A DNA stretch of 64,000 bases from Zopfochytrium polystomum (lineage: Eukaryota > Chytridiomycota > Chytridiomycetes > Chytridiales > Chytridiaceae). Made by a program: the position numbers and the translations under genes. Below the pieces are notes generated by a model that was not told the DNA's origin, did no database searches, and saw only the letters and a list, made by a program, of their open reading frames with translations. This document shows, piece by piece, positions 54,183 through 64,000 of this stretch. The DNA lies in contig JAIVFJ010000094.1 of NCBI GenBank assembly GCA_025765615.1, positions 186,001-250,000 of the forward strand. The letters run 5' to 3'. How positions within the stretch are numbered: position 1 is the stretch's first letter; the number at the start of each line of letters is the position of its first letter.

Positions 54183-54409
54183 ATGACAAATTTCAGAACA
54201 ATGTCACGTGACGATACGAAACTAAAAGAAATTCAGTGACTATGGATTGAAAAATTTACACACGAATTAACAGTTAAATAAAGAAACTATATATGTGCGC
54301 AGTAATTAAGAGAAATGAATTTTGCTTCAAATGTCTTAAAAAGGATGAGCAACAAAGCATATATACAAATTATTTTGGGATGGATTAGGAGGTTTCGCTA
54401 CATGGCGAT

Positions 54410-54943
54410 ATGTTTCTGAATCTGAAAGAACCTGTATTTAAAAGTAGAATTGAATGGCTTGAAAAAGAAAAAATAGAGCGTTATCACGAAGGAATTGAAC
54501 AAGGGCGTTTGATGCCTCCACTTGAATACTCAGTTCAAACAGGCCACGATGAAGTTACAACATTTTTGGAATTGATTGCCAAGAACTGGATTTAAGCACG
54601 AGTGGATCATTTTAAAGCAGCTCGTCTATTCGTTCAACCAGTTTATCCAATGGACCTAGGAGGGAAATGTTTCGTAATCGGCAAAATATTTGGACGGGTT
54701 ATAGCAACTCCATGTCAAACATACAACTCGTTCAATCGTTCAAAGTTGGACGAAATATTTGCTAAACGACCAGAGTACGAATCTCTTGCAGAGTTACGAG
54801 AACAGGTTGAACAACGTCTTGATGATTTTCTGAACGCTGAAGTTAGAAAAGTTCTCGAAAAACATTGCTCGAGTGATATTGAGGGATGTCTGGAATGGGC
54901 AGATCCATTTTCAAGTCCACGGATTTTTTTGTTAGACGAGTGA
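54410..54943 (+). pseudogene. Unknown ORF with in-frame stop
   Basis: A single frame from 54410 to 54943 is interrupted only by TAA at 54593-54595. Coding-like sequence in another frame just upstream (FWDGLGGFATWRYVSESER, from about 54370) suggests an additional frame change. The protein has a charged N-terminus (SRIEWLEKEKIERYHEG) and a globular C-terminal part (YNSFNRSKLDEIFAKRPEYE). No family recognised; it is unclear whether it is host or viral. Confidence 0.4.
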
Positions 54944-54980
54944 AATATAAAGATGTTCAATAATGTTTTACGACATTATG

Positions 54981-57524
54981 TTATTGAAATGTTAGTTTAT
55001 GAGAAGTACCAGCCACCCAAACAAGTCCATACTTCTCATACAGCAATTTCAACCTCTTGCCAAAATCAAACCGCTCAAACCATGTTGCATCTCTCTCCAA
55101 GACTGACTTCCAAATGGAAATAATATCAGTCGACAGCACACGTCGAAAATCCGCACCACTTGATGAAAAGCCAGTTACCGGGGATTCCTCGGACGCCCTC
55201 AATTCAAAAAACCTGGAAGCCTCACAGAAGACTGACTCCACCCATACTTCCTTTAAGCAGCTGGCGACATTGTTTGTAATCACCAGTCCAGAGCAAGGAT
55301 CCAACATTTGAGCGACATAATCCAGTTCCGGTGATTGAACGTTCGACATATAGGGAACCCCATAACGTTCCATAAAGTGATAGGTGTGGCTCGAGTAAGC
55401 AGAAAGGAGAAGCATCAGAGACTGTGTAATCATTGGAGATGCAAAATGGAAACCAACGACTTGTTTGCGAAGCAGGCGGACAGCTTTCATCACTAGAAAT
55501 CCATTCCAGAGACAAACATTTACCAACGAGGTTTTAAATGTTTCTCGTTCAAGATCTTCAAGCAGTAAACGTTCCATATCGTCAATTGATGCAGATTTTT
55601 TGTTGATAAGGATAGCCATCTGTTCAGTAAACGCTATGGTAAATGCCTCCGAGACGTATAACAAATCCTCATGAATTCTGTTCCAAAGCACGACCATATC
55701 GGACAGAGTTATAAAACTTAGATGTCGAATAACTGTCATTACGACACGTTCCATATTTTCGACAAGCTCCGAATCAAAACTCCATTTGTAATCAATGTTT
55801 CTGAATAAAAATTGAACCAATGGCTGAACATGCTCCACAAATCCGCGCTGTGCTAGGACGTTTGATAGTACTGGAAAGCAGCTCCCATGTAGGTGCCAGT
55901 CCACTGAAGCTTCCGGGGAATAATTTGGAAGGAACGTCAGAATGGCGTTTAAAATCTGAAGAAGCATTCCGTCAGACATTTCCGGTGCCAAGCAAGCGAT
56001 AAGTCTTCCAACACCTTCCTCTTTGTTTAGTTTTGACAATACCATAGGAAAACATTTTTCGATGTGGTGTAAGCGGAGTTCAGACCTATTGTTGCCCAAA
56101 TTGTAAAGCAGATTCAAATGTTCGAGCTGAATAGCAAGCACAATTATAGAATGGTAGCGCTGGCCTGACAAATAGCGACAAAGAGCTTTAGCGTTCCGAT
56201 CAATCTCAAAGGCGATATAATTGAGATGACAATCTTCGCTCCCACAAATTGGAAGATAATCCAGTGTGGTTGAATAAAGGATGTTGGCATAGCAGCAAAT
56301 CAGCTCGTCAACATTTGATTCAAATTCTCCACTGTTGGGTCCAACATAATGATAACGCAGTTTAGACAGACCAACGTTCAAGGAGTTCAAACAACTACGC
56401 ATATCGCCAGAGTCTTCAAATGACATTGTCCTTACAATATCGGCAAGAATAGCAATAACCTTTGGAGCTTGTTCGCCAATCACATCTACACAAAGCGGTC
56501 GTAATAATTTGAGTTGCCTTTCAATGAATGCTTTATAGACGGGGGCATCAGACTTGTCGATTTCAAGTTCGGAGATGGTTTGCAGCATAGTGTCAAGTGC
56601 GAGTCCCATCACCTTGTCTGAATCCAAGAAACGAACAAACCATACAGGCTGTTTACCGCAATTGTTGGGATCCATTTCTCGAACCACGATTTGTTTCCAA
56701 AATGGAATCCAATAAGGACTGGTACAAATAGACCGAAAAACACGAGTTGATTCTGACCATTGTATCTTGACAGTGAATTCAAGTACATAAAGGAGATCCC
56801 ATGCTTGATGGACACTGTCTGCAGAGAGAGCTGGAATAAGTGCCAAAACAGCTGAAACAAGCAGTTGCAAAAATGGATCAAATTCCGGCTCAGATTCATT
56901 TTCGACTATAATTGATGTCGTTTTGCTACATTCAACAAGGAATTCAAGATGAGTTTGAACATAGGTTTCCACGTATTGAAGTGCTTCCATAGCTTGATCG
57001 CTGTCAAAGCTGCTGGTCAGTAAGGTGATGAGAGGACCGTCACCACGATGAACTTTATCAATCATGCCCTTCCAGAATTTCAAACGCATCTCAAATGGCC
57101 TCAGCCGAAGGGACTGCCCGACCTCGAAGGAAGAGTTTATAGCTTGGGCGGAAAGGTTGTCCAAATGGCAGGCAGGGGGTTGGACGATGCTATCTACGGG
57201 AAATAGCAAGGGAATTGATTGTAAAATCGCATGATCTTCCTCTGAACCATGAAGATCAAACGCGTAGGATAGATCTATGTAGCTCCGAACAGCGACCAAT
57301 GTGGAGAAGAAGAAGGGACTATGGAACTTCTTTGGCCCGCAGTGCTTCGTAACTGACATGAGCGCAATTCGGAGGATGGGATCAATAAGAAATGGCTTTA
57401 CAAAACGACGTCCGACGACTGATCGGGCAAGGGAGCAGCAGCAAGATAGTCGAGTAAGATCCAAGAAGGTCAGCAAGCTGAAGATGGCACAGATCACTTC
57501 GTCGGGAAGGCGAAAAAGATGCAT
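54981..57524 (-). CDS. Large F-box protein, tandem copy 1
   Basis: 847-aa intact ORF from ATG 57524. Residues about 5-45 are a standard F-box (LPDEVICAIFSLLTFLDLTR), which binds Skp1 in SCF ubiquitin ligases. The remaining 800 residues are helical and leucine-rich in an irregular, HEAT-like manner, with no WD40 or LRR repeat that I can define, so the substrate is unknown. The neighbour at 57911-60511 is a close paralogue over its whole length. Both being open for over 2.5 kb contrasts with the broken viral genes to the left and marks this as functional host sequence. Confidence 0.7.
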   Translation of the reverse strand: MHLFRLPDEVICAIFSLLTFLDLTRLSCCCSLARSVVGRRFVKPFLIDPILRIALMSVTKHCGPKKFHSPFFFSTLVAVRSYIDLSYAFDLHGSEEDHAILQSIPLLFPVDSIVQPPACHLDNLSAQAINSSFEVGQSLRLRPFEMRLKFWKGMIDKVHRGDGPLITLLTSSFDSDQAMEALQYVETYVQTHLEFLVECSKTTSIIVENESEPEFDPFLQLLVSAVLALIPALSADSVHQAWDLLYVLEFTVKIQWSESTRVFRSICTSPYWIPFWKQIVVREMDPNNCGKQPVWFVRFLDSDKVMGLALDTMLQTISELEIDKSDAPVYKAFIERQLKLLRPLCVDVIGEQAPKVIAILADIVRTMSFEDSGDMRSCLNSLNVGLSKLRYHYVGPNSGEFESNVDELICCYANILYSTTLDYLPICGSEDCHLNYIAFEIDRNAKALCRYLSGQRYHSIIVLAIQLEHLNLLYNLGNNRSELRLHHIEKCFPMVLSKLNKEEGVGRLIACLAPEMSDGMLLQILNAILTFLPNYSPEASVDWHLHGSCFPVLSNVLAQRGFVEHVQPLVQFLFRNIDYKWSFDSELVENMERVVMTVIRHLSFITLSDMVVLWNRIHEDLLYVSEAFTIAFTEQMAILINKKSASIDDMERLLLEDLERETFKTSLVNVCLWNGFLVMKAVRLLRKQVVGFHFASPMITQSLMLLLSAYSSHTYHFMERYGVPYMSNVQSPELDYVAQMLDPCSGLVITNNVASCLKEVWVESVFCEASRFFELRASEESPVTGFSSSGADFRRVLSTDIISIWKSVLERDATWFERFDFGKRLKLLYEKYGLVWVAGTSHKLTFQ

Positions 57525-57910
57525 GTCGTACAGAGATCGCGGCTGTTCGTGTTGTTAAATATAAGCAAGATCAAAAGAACAGATCGCACCGAAGAGATGC
57601 GTTACTTGGTGAGAACGACGACGGGAAGGGTCAAGGGCGAGCGTGACAAGGCGTTCTTTCAGAACGAGCGTGACAAGTCGTGCATCACGTGAAAGGTCTT
57701 GGCGTAGGAGGAGAGAATAATATAAGAAAAAAAATCATATAAACTGTTTCGTGTGGAGAGAGAAATGTAGAACCAGATATTCAATAAAGACGAAAGAAGT
57801 AGGTGAGTGAAGGGAGTGAACAAGATGTTCAATAAAGGTAACGTCTATGTGATTGAATATGTTAGTTGGTGTGTGTCAGGGGCGATCAGTTTTTGACAGC
57901 CCGTAAACTT
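57525..57910. other. Intergenic spacer between F-box paralogues
   Basis: 386 bp without a gene. It should hold the promoter of copy 1 (minus) and the 3' end of copy 2. It includes direct repeats of GAACGAGCGTGACAAG near 57640-57680. Confidence 0.5.
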
Positions 57911-60511
57911 TTATTTGAAAACAAGTCCGTACTTCTTATACAGCATTTTCACCCTCTCACCAAACGAAACCTGCTCAAACCATGTTTCGTCTCTCTCCAA
58001 CACTGATTTCCAAACGGAAATAATATCAGTGGACAGCACACGTCGGAATTCCGCGCCAGTTGACGTTAAGCCGCTCACAGGGGATTCATTGGACGTCGCC
58101 CTCAATTCAAAAAATCTGGAAGCCTTACAGAAGACTGCCTCCACCCACACTTCCTTTAAGCAGCTGGCGACATTGTTTGTAATCACGAGTCCAGAGCCAG
58201 GATCCAACATTTGAGCAACATAATCCAGTTCTGGTGATTGAACGTCAGACACAGGGGGCTTGTCGATACGATTTATAGTGTGCGGGTAATGATTGTTCGA
58301 GTAAGCGGAAAGGAGATGCATCAGAGACTGTGTAATCCTTGGAGATGCTGCTTGGAAACCAACGACTCGTTTGCGAAGCAAGCGGACAGATTCCATCACT
58401 CGGAATCCGCGCCAGAGAGAAACAACCTTGAGAGAGAAATCAAGTCTCCTGCGACCTCGTACAAGATCTTCAAGCAGCAAACGTTCCATATCTTCAATTG
58501 ATGCAGATTTTTCGTTGATAAGGATAGCCATCTGCCCAGTGAAAGCTACTGTAAATGCCTCCGAGTATGACGACTCCTCCTGAATTCTGTTCCACACCAC
58601 GACCATATCGGACAGAGTTATAAAGCTTAGATGTCGTATCACTGAGATTTCCACAACCTCCAAACGAAACCGTTTGTAATCAATGTTTCTGAATAAAAAT
58701 TGAACCAATGGCTGAACGTGCTCCACAAATCCGCGCTGTGCTAGGACATTTGACAGTACTGGAAAGCAGCTTTCATGAAGGTCGCTGTCCACAGAATTTC
58801 CCACAGAATAATTTGGAAGGAACTTGAGAATGGCGTTCAAAAGCTGAAGAAGCAGTTCGTTCGACATTTCCGGGGCCAAGCAAGCAATAAGTTTTCCAAC
58901 ACCTTTTTCCTTGTTTAGTTTTGACAATGCTATAGGGATACATTTTTCAATGTGGTGTAAACGGAGTTCAGACTTGTTGTTGGCTAAATTGTAAAGCAGA
59001 TCCAAATGTTCGAGTTCAATGCCAAGCACAAATGTAGAATGATAGCGCTGGCCTGACAAATTGTGACAAAGAGTTGTAGTGTAAACATTCTGATAAATCT
59101 CAATGGCGGACCGAATATAATTGAGATGAGAATCATCGCCTCCACAAATTGGAAGATAGTCGAGTGGGGACGAATATGGGTTTTGGAGGTTGGAATAGCA
59201 GCCAACCAGCTTGTCAACATTTGTTTTGAATTCTGCACTGCTGGGTCCAACATAATGCAGTTCAGACAGACGAGAGTCCAAGGAACTCAAACAATTCATA
59301 AGACCAGAATATTTTTCGAATGACATTGTTCTTACAATATCAGCAAGAACAGCAATAAGCTTTGGTACTTGTTCACCAATAACATCTAGACAAAGCGGTC
59401 GTAATAATTTGAGTTGCCTTTCAATGAATGCTTTATAGACGGGGGCATCAGACTTGTCGATTTCAATTTCGGTGATGGTTTGTAGCATAGTGTCAACTGC
59501 GAGTCCCATCACCTTGTCTGAATCCAAGAAACGATCAAACCATATAGGCTGTTTACCGCAATTGTTGGGATCCATTTCTCGAACCACGATTTGTTTCCAA
59601 AATGGAATCCAATCAGGACTGGTGCAAATTGGCCGAAAAATACCAGTCGGTTTTGCCCATTGTGTCTTGGCAGTGAATTCAAGTACGTTAAGGAGGTCCC
59701 ATGCTTGATGGACTCTGTCTGCAGAGAGTGCTGGAATAAGTGCCAAAACAGCTGTAACAAGCAGTTGTGGTAATCGCAAAGATGGATCTTCTCGTTCTTC
59801 TTCCAGCTCAGATTCCCGATCAGATTCATTTTCGACTGCAATCGATATCGTTTTGCAACGTTCAACAAGGGTTTCAAGATGGGTTTTGACATAGGTTTCC
59901 AAGAATTGAAGCGCTTCCAAAGCTTGATCGCTTTCAAAGCTGCTGGTCAGTAAGTTGATGAGAGCGTCGCCGTCACCGTCACCATGATAAGCTCTATCAA
60001 TCAAGCCGTTCCAGAATTCCAAGCGCATCTCAAATGGCCTCAGCCAAAGGGACTGCCCGACCTTGATGGAAGAGTTTAGGGCTTGGGCGGAAAGCTTGTC
60101 CAAATTGCGGGCAGGGGATCGCAGGATGCTATCGATGGGAAAGAGAAGGGGGATTGATTGTAAAATCGCATGATCTTCCTCTGAGGCTAGAAGATCAAAC
60201 GTATGGGACAGATCTATGTAGCTCCGAACAGCGACCAGTATAGAGAAGAAGAAAGGGCTCCGGCTTTCATAGAAACTATCCTTTGGCCTCTCCCGAAGGC
60301 AGTCCTTTGTAGCTGACATGAGGGCAATGCGGAGGAGGGGATCAATGAGCAATGGCTTTACAAAACGACGTCCAACGACCGATCGGGCAAGGGAGCAGCA
60401 GCAAGAGAGTCGAGTAAGATCCAAGAAGGTCAGCAAGCTGCAGATGGCACAGATCACATCGTCGGGAAGGCGAAAAAGGAGCTGTTGATGCATTGTTGAC
60501 TTGTCACTCAA
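57911..60511 (-). CDS. Large F-box protein, tandem copy 2
   Basis: 866-aa intact ORF from ATG 60511, with a 13-residue longer N-terminus than copy 1. The F-box (LPDDVICAICSLLTFLDLTR) is at residues about 15-55. The body aligns with copy 1 end to end, with small indels such as an acidic insert ESELEEEREDPSLRL. High similarity indicates fairly recent tandem duplication. Confidence 0.7.
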   Translation of the reverse strand: MSDKSTMHQQLLFRLPDDVICAICSLLTFLDLTRLSCCCSLARSVVGRRFVKPLLIDPLLRIALMSATKDCLRERPKDSFYESRSPFFFSILVAVRSYIDLSHTFDLLASEEDHAILQSIPLLFPIDSILRSPARNLDKLSAQALNSSIKVGQSLWLRPFEMRLEFWNGLIDRAYHGDGDGDALINLLTSSFESDQALEALQFLETYVKTHLETLVERCKTISIAVENESDRESELEEEREDPSLRLPQLLVTAVLALIPALSADRVHQAWDLLNVLEFTAKTQWAKPTGIFRPICTSPDWIPFWKQIVVREMDPNNCGKQPIWFDRFLDSDKVMGLAVDTMLQTITEIEIDKSDAPVYKAFIERQLKLLRPLCLDVIGEQVPKLIAVLADIVRTMSFEKYSGLMNCLSSLDSRLSELHYVGPSSAEFKTNVDKLVGCYSNLQNPYSSPLDYLPICGGDDSHLNYIRSAIEIYQNVYTTTLCHNLSGQRYHSTFVLGIELEHLDLLYNLANNKSELRLHHIEKCIPIALSKLNKEKGVGKLIACLAPEMSNELLLQLLNAILKFLPNYSVGNSVDSDLHESCFPVLSNVLAQRGFVEHVQPLVQFLFRNIDYKRFRLEVVEISVIRHLSFITLSDMVVVWNRIQEESSYSEAFTVAFTGQMAILINEKSASIEDMERLLLEDLVRGRRRLDFSLKVVSLWRGFRVMESVRLLRKRVVGFQAASPRITQSLMHLLSAYSNNHYPHTINRIDKPPVSDVQSPELDYVAQMLDPGSGLVITNNVASCLKEVWVEAVFCKASRFFELRATSNESPVSGLTSTGAEFRRVLSTDIISVWKSVLERDETWFEQVSFGERVKMLYKKYGLVFK

Positions 60512-60535
60512 TAACGACCTTTCCTTCCTTTTATT

Positions 60536-61311
60536 TCACTTTTTTCCACCCTTCACTCTTCCTGCCGCGACTCTGGCCTTGAGCGGTGAATTCGGCCCTT
60601 TCTTCGCCACAGTCGTTTTCGCTTGCTTCGTTGCTTTCGTGAGCCCCTTTTTAGGCGTAGTCGTTTTTGCTGATTTCGTTCCCTTTTTCGGTGCAGTCGT
60701 TTTTGCTGATTTCGTTCCATTTTTCGTTGCAGGTGCTTTTGCTCGCATGCCCTTCCACGACAAAGAAGCTTGACTTGCAATCTTACGGAACAAGTTTGCA
60801 TTCTTCGGTTGCTTCTGGATCAACAACTTCAGAACTTTGTCTGCAGGAGTGGTTAGTCGTGGATGAGGGATGAGGATGAGGGAAGAAGAAGCAAATTTAC
60901 CTTGAAATGCTTGGGTTTCTTTCAAAATCTTCCCAGAATCGACATTCTTTCCTGACGAGCTACTCGACTGTGACATTGCCCGGAATCCGTGCAACCGTCT
61001 TCCTGCCCGAAAAGTAGACATTGCACTTGAAGGTCTAGGTGGTGGTGGTGGTGGTGGTGGTGCAATACTGTCTGCATATTCGCGATCAGTAAGAACAAGC
61101 TGGTTCATATATTAGATAGAGGTTCTTCGCAGGAATTGGAGAAACGACTTACTATCGGAAGTCTGTCGAGTAAGAATTTGGTAAGTACATCAGGGTTTAT
61201 TGGGGTCTGATCAAGGTTTAAAGCTTGCTTCAAAATCGTCGGAGAAGAAAAGTCAGTGGGAAACCGGGCTTTTACACGCTGAAACAACAGTTTAAGCGCG
61301 CTGCTCGACAC
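60536..61311 (-). CDS. Lysine/alanine-rich protein, three exons visible
   Basis: Exon 61311-61153, intron 61152-61100 (53 nt, GTAAGT...CAG), exon 61099-60901, intron 60900-60841 (60 nt, GTAAAT ... GACTAAC ... TGCAG), exon 60840-60536. The reading phase is kept throughout. The first exon has no ATG (frame opens with GTG at 61311), so an upstream exon or different start is missing. The middle has a run of eight prolines. The C-terminal 70 residues are a linker-histone-like tail with repeated NGTKSAKTTAPKKG units. A chromatin-associated or nucleolar protein is inferred from composition only. Confidence 0.6.
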
Positions 61312-61444
61312 TATGACTTTATCCTTTTAAGATCTCGAGGATCTCGAGGAAAAGCGGCCTTTCCTAGCGTAAATCGGACAATTCGGCGCCCACATGCCAC
61401 ATTCTCATTGCAGATTATGTCATGCTCATCCGCTTTTTCCTCCT

Positions 61445-62281
61445 CTATTCCGGCTTTGTAGTTTGCTTTTCTTGTATATCTGTCTGAATAATCGGGTGAT
61501 TTTATTTGCTGAATTTGGATAAGTAAATTGTGTTAAAAGAAGCAACAATACCTCGACAGGTTTTTTCAGCCACTCGTCGATTCTATCATTGGCAGATCTG
61601 ACCGCCGTTTCAAATCCTCTCACAATAGATTCTGCGTGTAAAAACAATAAGCAAAACGAAGAAGGCAACACACAAATACCTTTGGTTTTCTCCCGAAGAC
61701 AGCCAACTTTAATAAGTTCAAGGGAATGTTTAAGCTCGGGAACCAACATCGCCAAAGCTGCTTCTCGCATTTCCTTGCTCTTTTTCCAAACATTGCGGAG
61801 GGCTTTCGACTTTTTATCCAAGTCTTTCTTGAATGCGGTACCTAGGACGAGATACTCCTTTGCCGAGTTGGCATCTGCGGAGATCACCATTATGTTGTCG
61901 TCGCTATTGAGGAAAGTCTTAATCTCCTGCAAGCTTTTGTCCCTGTTGAATTGTCTTTCTATGCTTCGAACTGAATCGAGGGTGCAGTGTTCGACGATTG
62001 GGAATATGAAGAAGTCAACGACTTCGTTGAGCTGCAATAGGTTAACAAAGACAGAATACAAAACTGAAACAAACCTCAATTGCATGGTCTCGATTCTGAC
62101 CAGGCTCGATCTTAACGCTCAACTCTTTCCGTAGAAGTTCGGTATCAAGGCTATAGAGAACTGCCGTCACAGGCGGATCAGCTACTGCGTGTCGAGCAAT
62201 CGCAAGGAAGGCGACAAAGTACAAAAAGGTTCGGCGAACAAAGGTTCTGTGACGCATTCGAGGCAGGGTTTTGGAGATCAT
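61445..62281 (-). CDS. Spliced secreted protein, four exons
   Basis: Exons 62281-62075, 62031-61680, 61631-61552 and 61483-61445, with introns of 43, 48 and 68 nt. Phases fit (0, 1, 0) and give 225 aa ending at TAG 61445. The N-terminus has a basic start followed by FLYFVAFLAIARHAVA, a clear signal peptide. The mature part is helical, with a lysine-rich stretch (KKDLDKKSKALRNVWKKSKE) and no cysteine-rich domain. The first donor is GTTTGT, weaker than the others. No family recognised. A TATATATAA element lies about 100 bp upstream. Confidence 0.6.
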
Positions 62282-62378
62282 GGGTGTGCGGCACGGTTTC
62301 AGGGGGAGCGAGACCAGCGTGGAAGAGTGAGAGGAGAGCCAGAGGAGAAACTGGCCGTTAAACTGGAGGGGCGTGGGG

Positions 62379-62389
62379 TTTATATATAG
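62379..62389 (-). promoter_or_regulatory. TATA-box candidate
   Basis: CTATATATAAA on the minus strand, about 98 bp upstream of the ATG at 62281, a fair distance for a TATA box plus short 5' UTR. Confidence 0.5.
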
Positions 62390-62811
62390 TCGATAAACGA
62401 ATATAAAAAGGAAAAGAAAAAACTACTCGAACTTGCTCTGTTGGAAGGGGCTTGATCAAAGAGAAATGGATTTTTTTTTGCCTCCATTTGCTGTTGAAAG
62501 GGGGTGGGGACAGGCCACAGCAGAGAGGAAAAATTTGTCTCCATTTGGTGAAGCTTGTTGAAAGGAGAAGGGACAGTGAAAGCTGGTTTGTTTAATTGAG
62601 ACAAAGAATCAGCCACAATGGGATCAAAACAAACAATCAGACACAGGATCAATCAACACACTTGATTAACCATACCATACCATACCTTTTAACGAGACAC
62701 TCAACCAACCATATAATGAGACACACGCGCAGTGAAGAAGGCCGCCGCTAGGAAATATCCACTTGTGACATTTGACTCGTTCGAATGTGGTCAATGAAAT
62801 GAGCAGGGTGG

Positions 62812-62900
62812 ACATGTCACGTACATTCAGAAAGAACGACATGTCACGCACATTCAGAAAGAACGACATGTCACACAACGTTCAGAAAGAACGACTTGTC
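62812..62900. repeat. Tandem 27-bp repeats
   Basis: Three copies of GACATGTCAC(G/A)(T/C)ACATTCAGAAAGAAC and a partial fourth, in the gene-free interval 62390-63210, which otherwise shows no supported gene. Confidence 0.75.
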
Positions 62901-63210
62901 AGGAATTTGTGAACGTTGGATCGTTTTGCTCTTCGATCCAACAGATCACTGTATGCCAGCGCACTGTTTCATTTCGTTTGATTTAAAGGCCGCAACTCTT
63001 CGATTGGCTTAGGTGTTCTTTTGGGTCGAACCCTTCAATCGATCTACTTACAGCGATATGCGGGACGCGGTTACAACGTTGTTCTTTGAACAAACTACTC
63101 TATCAATCCCGTTCGATTCGCGTGATCTCGATCGCCTCAATGAAAGATACGGATCAACAATGTCTGTTACGATCTACTTCGCGTGTCATTAACTTTTCTT
63201 CAGAACGTCG

Positions 63211-64000
63211 ATGCGATTGTTGATAGATGAACGTTTAAAGATCGTTCGCCACAATCTCATAGATCCAGAAATCTGGAAAACATTTCTGACTTCGATTCCC
63301 TACGATAAGCTCGACAACGACCCAACGGCCGATCCGATTTACATAAGGAGCTATATTGAAGCGATCGCTTTGGTTATTCGAATGATAGATCCTACAGCAG
63401 TCGATCAAGACGTCCGACAGCCGGAAGCTTTCGATGAAACAAAAAGCTTTAATTGCAACGCGACGATTTCTTGGATCAAACCTTTTGCAGCGCGTGCTGA
63501 TAATATCACTGAAGATTTGGAAATATTCATGTTTGCGCAAATTGTATTGGAATTGTGAGAGTCAAACGCAGAACTATATTATTCCTGCTAACAAATACAT
63601 CGTAGACTTACGAACAAAGAAGTATTGGAGATACTTCGAACAAAAAGAGCAGGCGAAAAATACGCGACATGGATTGAAAGTCTCTTCGTTAAGATGATTG
63701 GTCGTAGGAAATTTTATTACTTGGAACGGGGGCTCGTGCAACAGCAGAGATATAGGCGATCGATCGAACGTGTCGCCAAGCTAGTTATTATCTTTTCGTT
63801 GGCAGATCGTACTTCTCCAAATTTTCTAGGATGGTGTGACTTGCTGGAACGAGGTCTTGTGAATGACGAAGTGAATCTAAAGAAACTCTATATCGAAGGT
63901 TCGACAAACATTGTCCTTAACGAAAAAGAGCAAAAAAATATGATTTGGTAAGTTGTCTCATTGTTTTTTGTCTAAAACCTCACATATTTAGTCAAATCAT
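63211..64000 (+). CDS. Spliced gene of unknown function, runs off right edge
   Basis: Exon 63211-63554, intron 63555-63605 (51 nt, GTGAGA ... TGCTAAC ... GTAG), exon 63606-63949, intron 63950-63991 (42 nt, GTAAGT...TTTAG), then a third exon from 63992. The first intron has a textbook branch point. Joining the exons removes the stop at 63556. The encoded protein is helical and basic, with FLTSIPYDKLDNDP early and KLVIIFSLADRTSP in exon 2. I recognise no domain. The upstream end may also lie further left, as the ATG at 63211 has no confirmed context. Confidence 0.5.

Noticed and set aside
62380..62652. 90-codon minus ORF upstream of the secreted-protein gene
   Set aside because: Overlaps the TATA element, is low-complexity Ser/Phe-rich at its end and shows no domain.

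Overview
The window joins three blocks that differ in base composition, gene style and state of preservation. Block A (1 to about 31.4 kb, intermediate GC, rich in CTAG and GTAC) is a gene-dense, intergenic-poor, virus-like segment. Block B (about 32.24 to 54.2 kb, strongly AT-rich) is a second, unrelated giant-virus-like segment. Block C (about 54.4 to 64 kb) looks like eukaryotic host DNA: large intact F-box genes and genes with 42-68 nt GT-AG introns, several with a CTAAC-type branch point. I infer a eukaryotic nuclear contig carrying endogenised large DNA virus sequence. Short introns with CTAAC branch points would fit a fungus or fungus-like protist, but the host is not identified.

Block A encodes a cytoplasmic-style expression and replication set. 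On the + strand are a vaccinia D1-like capping enzyme (GTase motif KADG plus N7-methyltransferase), a family B DNA polymerase with exonuclease motifs, and an RPB2-like RNA polymerase subunit. On the - strand are an RPB1-like subunit with the DFDGD catalytic motif, an SF3 helicase, two large lectin-domain surface-type proteins, a membrane-anchored protein, and several unrecognised, probably virion or regulatory genes. At its right end is an intact 586-aa Penelope-type reverse transcriptase. Almost every gene except the reverse transcriptase ends at a short palindrome, AGTTTT(T)AAAAC(T), 0-75 bp past the stop and shared between convergent genes. I used it as a gene-end marker when piecing together frameshifted genes. 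RPB1, RPB2, PolB, the capping enzyme and the helicase carry many frameshifts. The first lectin gene and the reverse transcriptase are open.

A perfect 140-bp direct repeat (31445-31584 and 32096-32235) flanks a CCTCAC-rich spacer, and its second copy ends exactly where block B begins.

Block B carries NCLDV-type genes: a D5-like primase-helicase, a KOW-domain protein, NADAR, a DUF2493/SLOG protein, Bro-N/T5orf172, RING-variant proteins, a family of short F-box-like proteins, three fibre-like proteins with propeller-type repeats, and a protamine-like SKRKSPK-repeat protein. Many are frameshifted or partly duplicated. One small gene here has a 45-nt spliceosomal-type intron with the same branch-point style as the host genes.

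Block C holds a nonsense-disrupted unknown ORF, two tandem F-box paralogues of 847 and 866 aa, a lysine-rich spliced gene, a spliced secreted-protein gene and a spliced gene running off the right edge. The contrast of intact host genes with broken viral genes suggests old insertions, but an uncorrected sequence or a chimeric assembly must be excluded, especially at the 31.4-32.2 kb junction.
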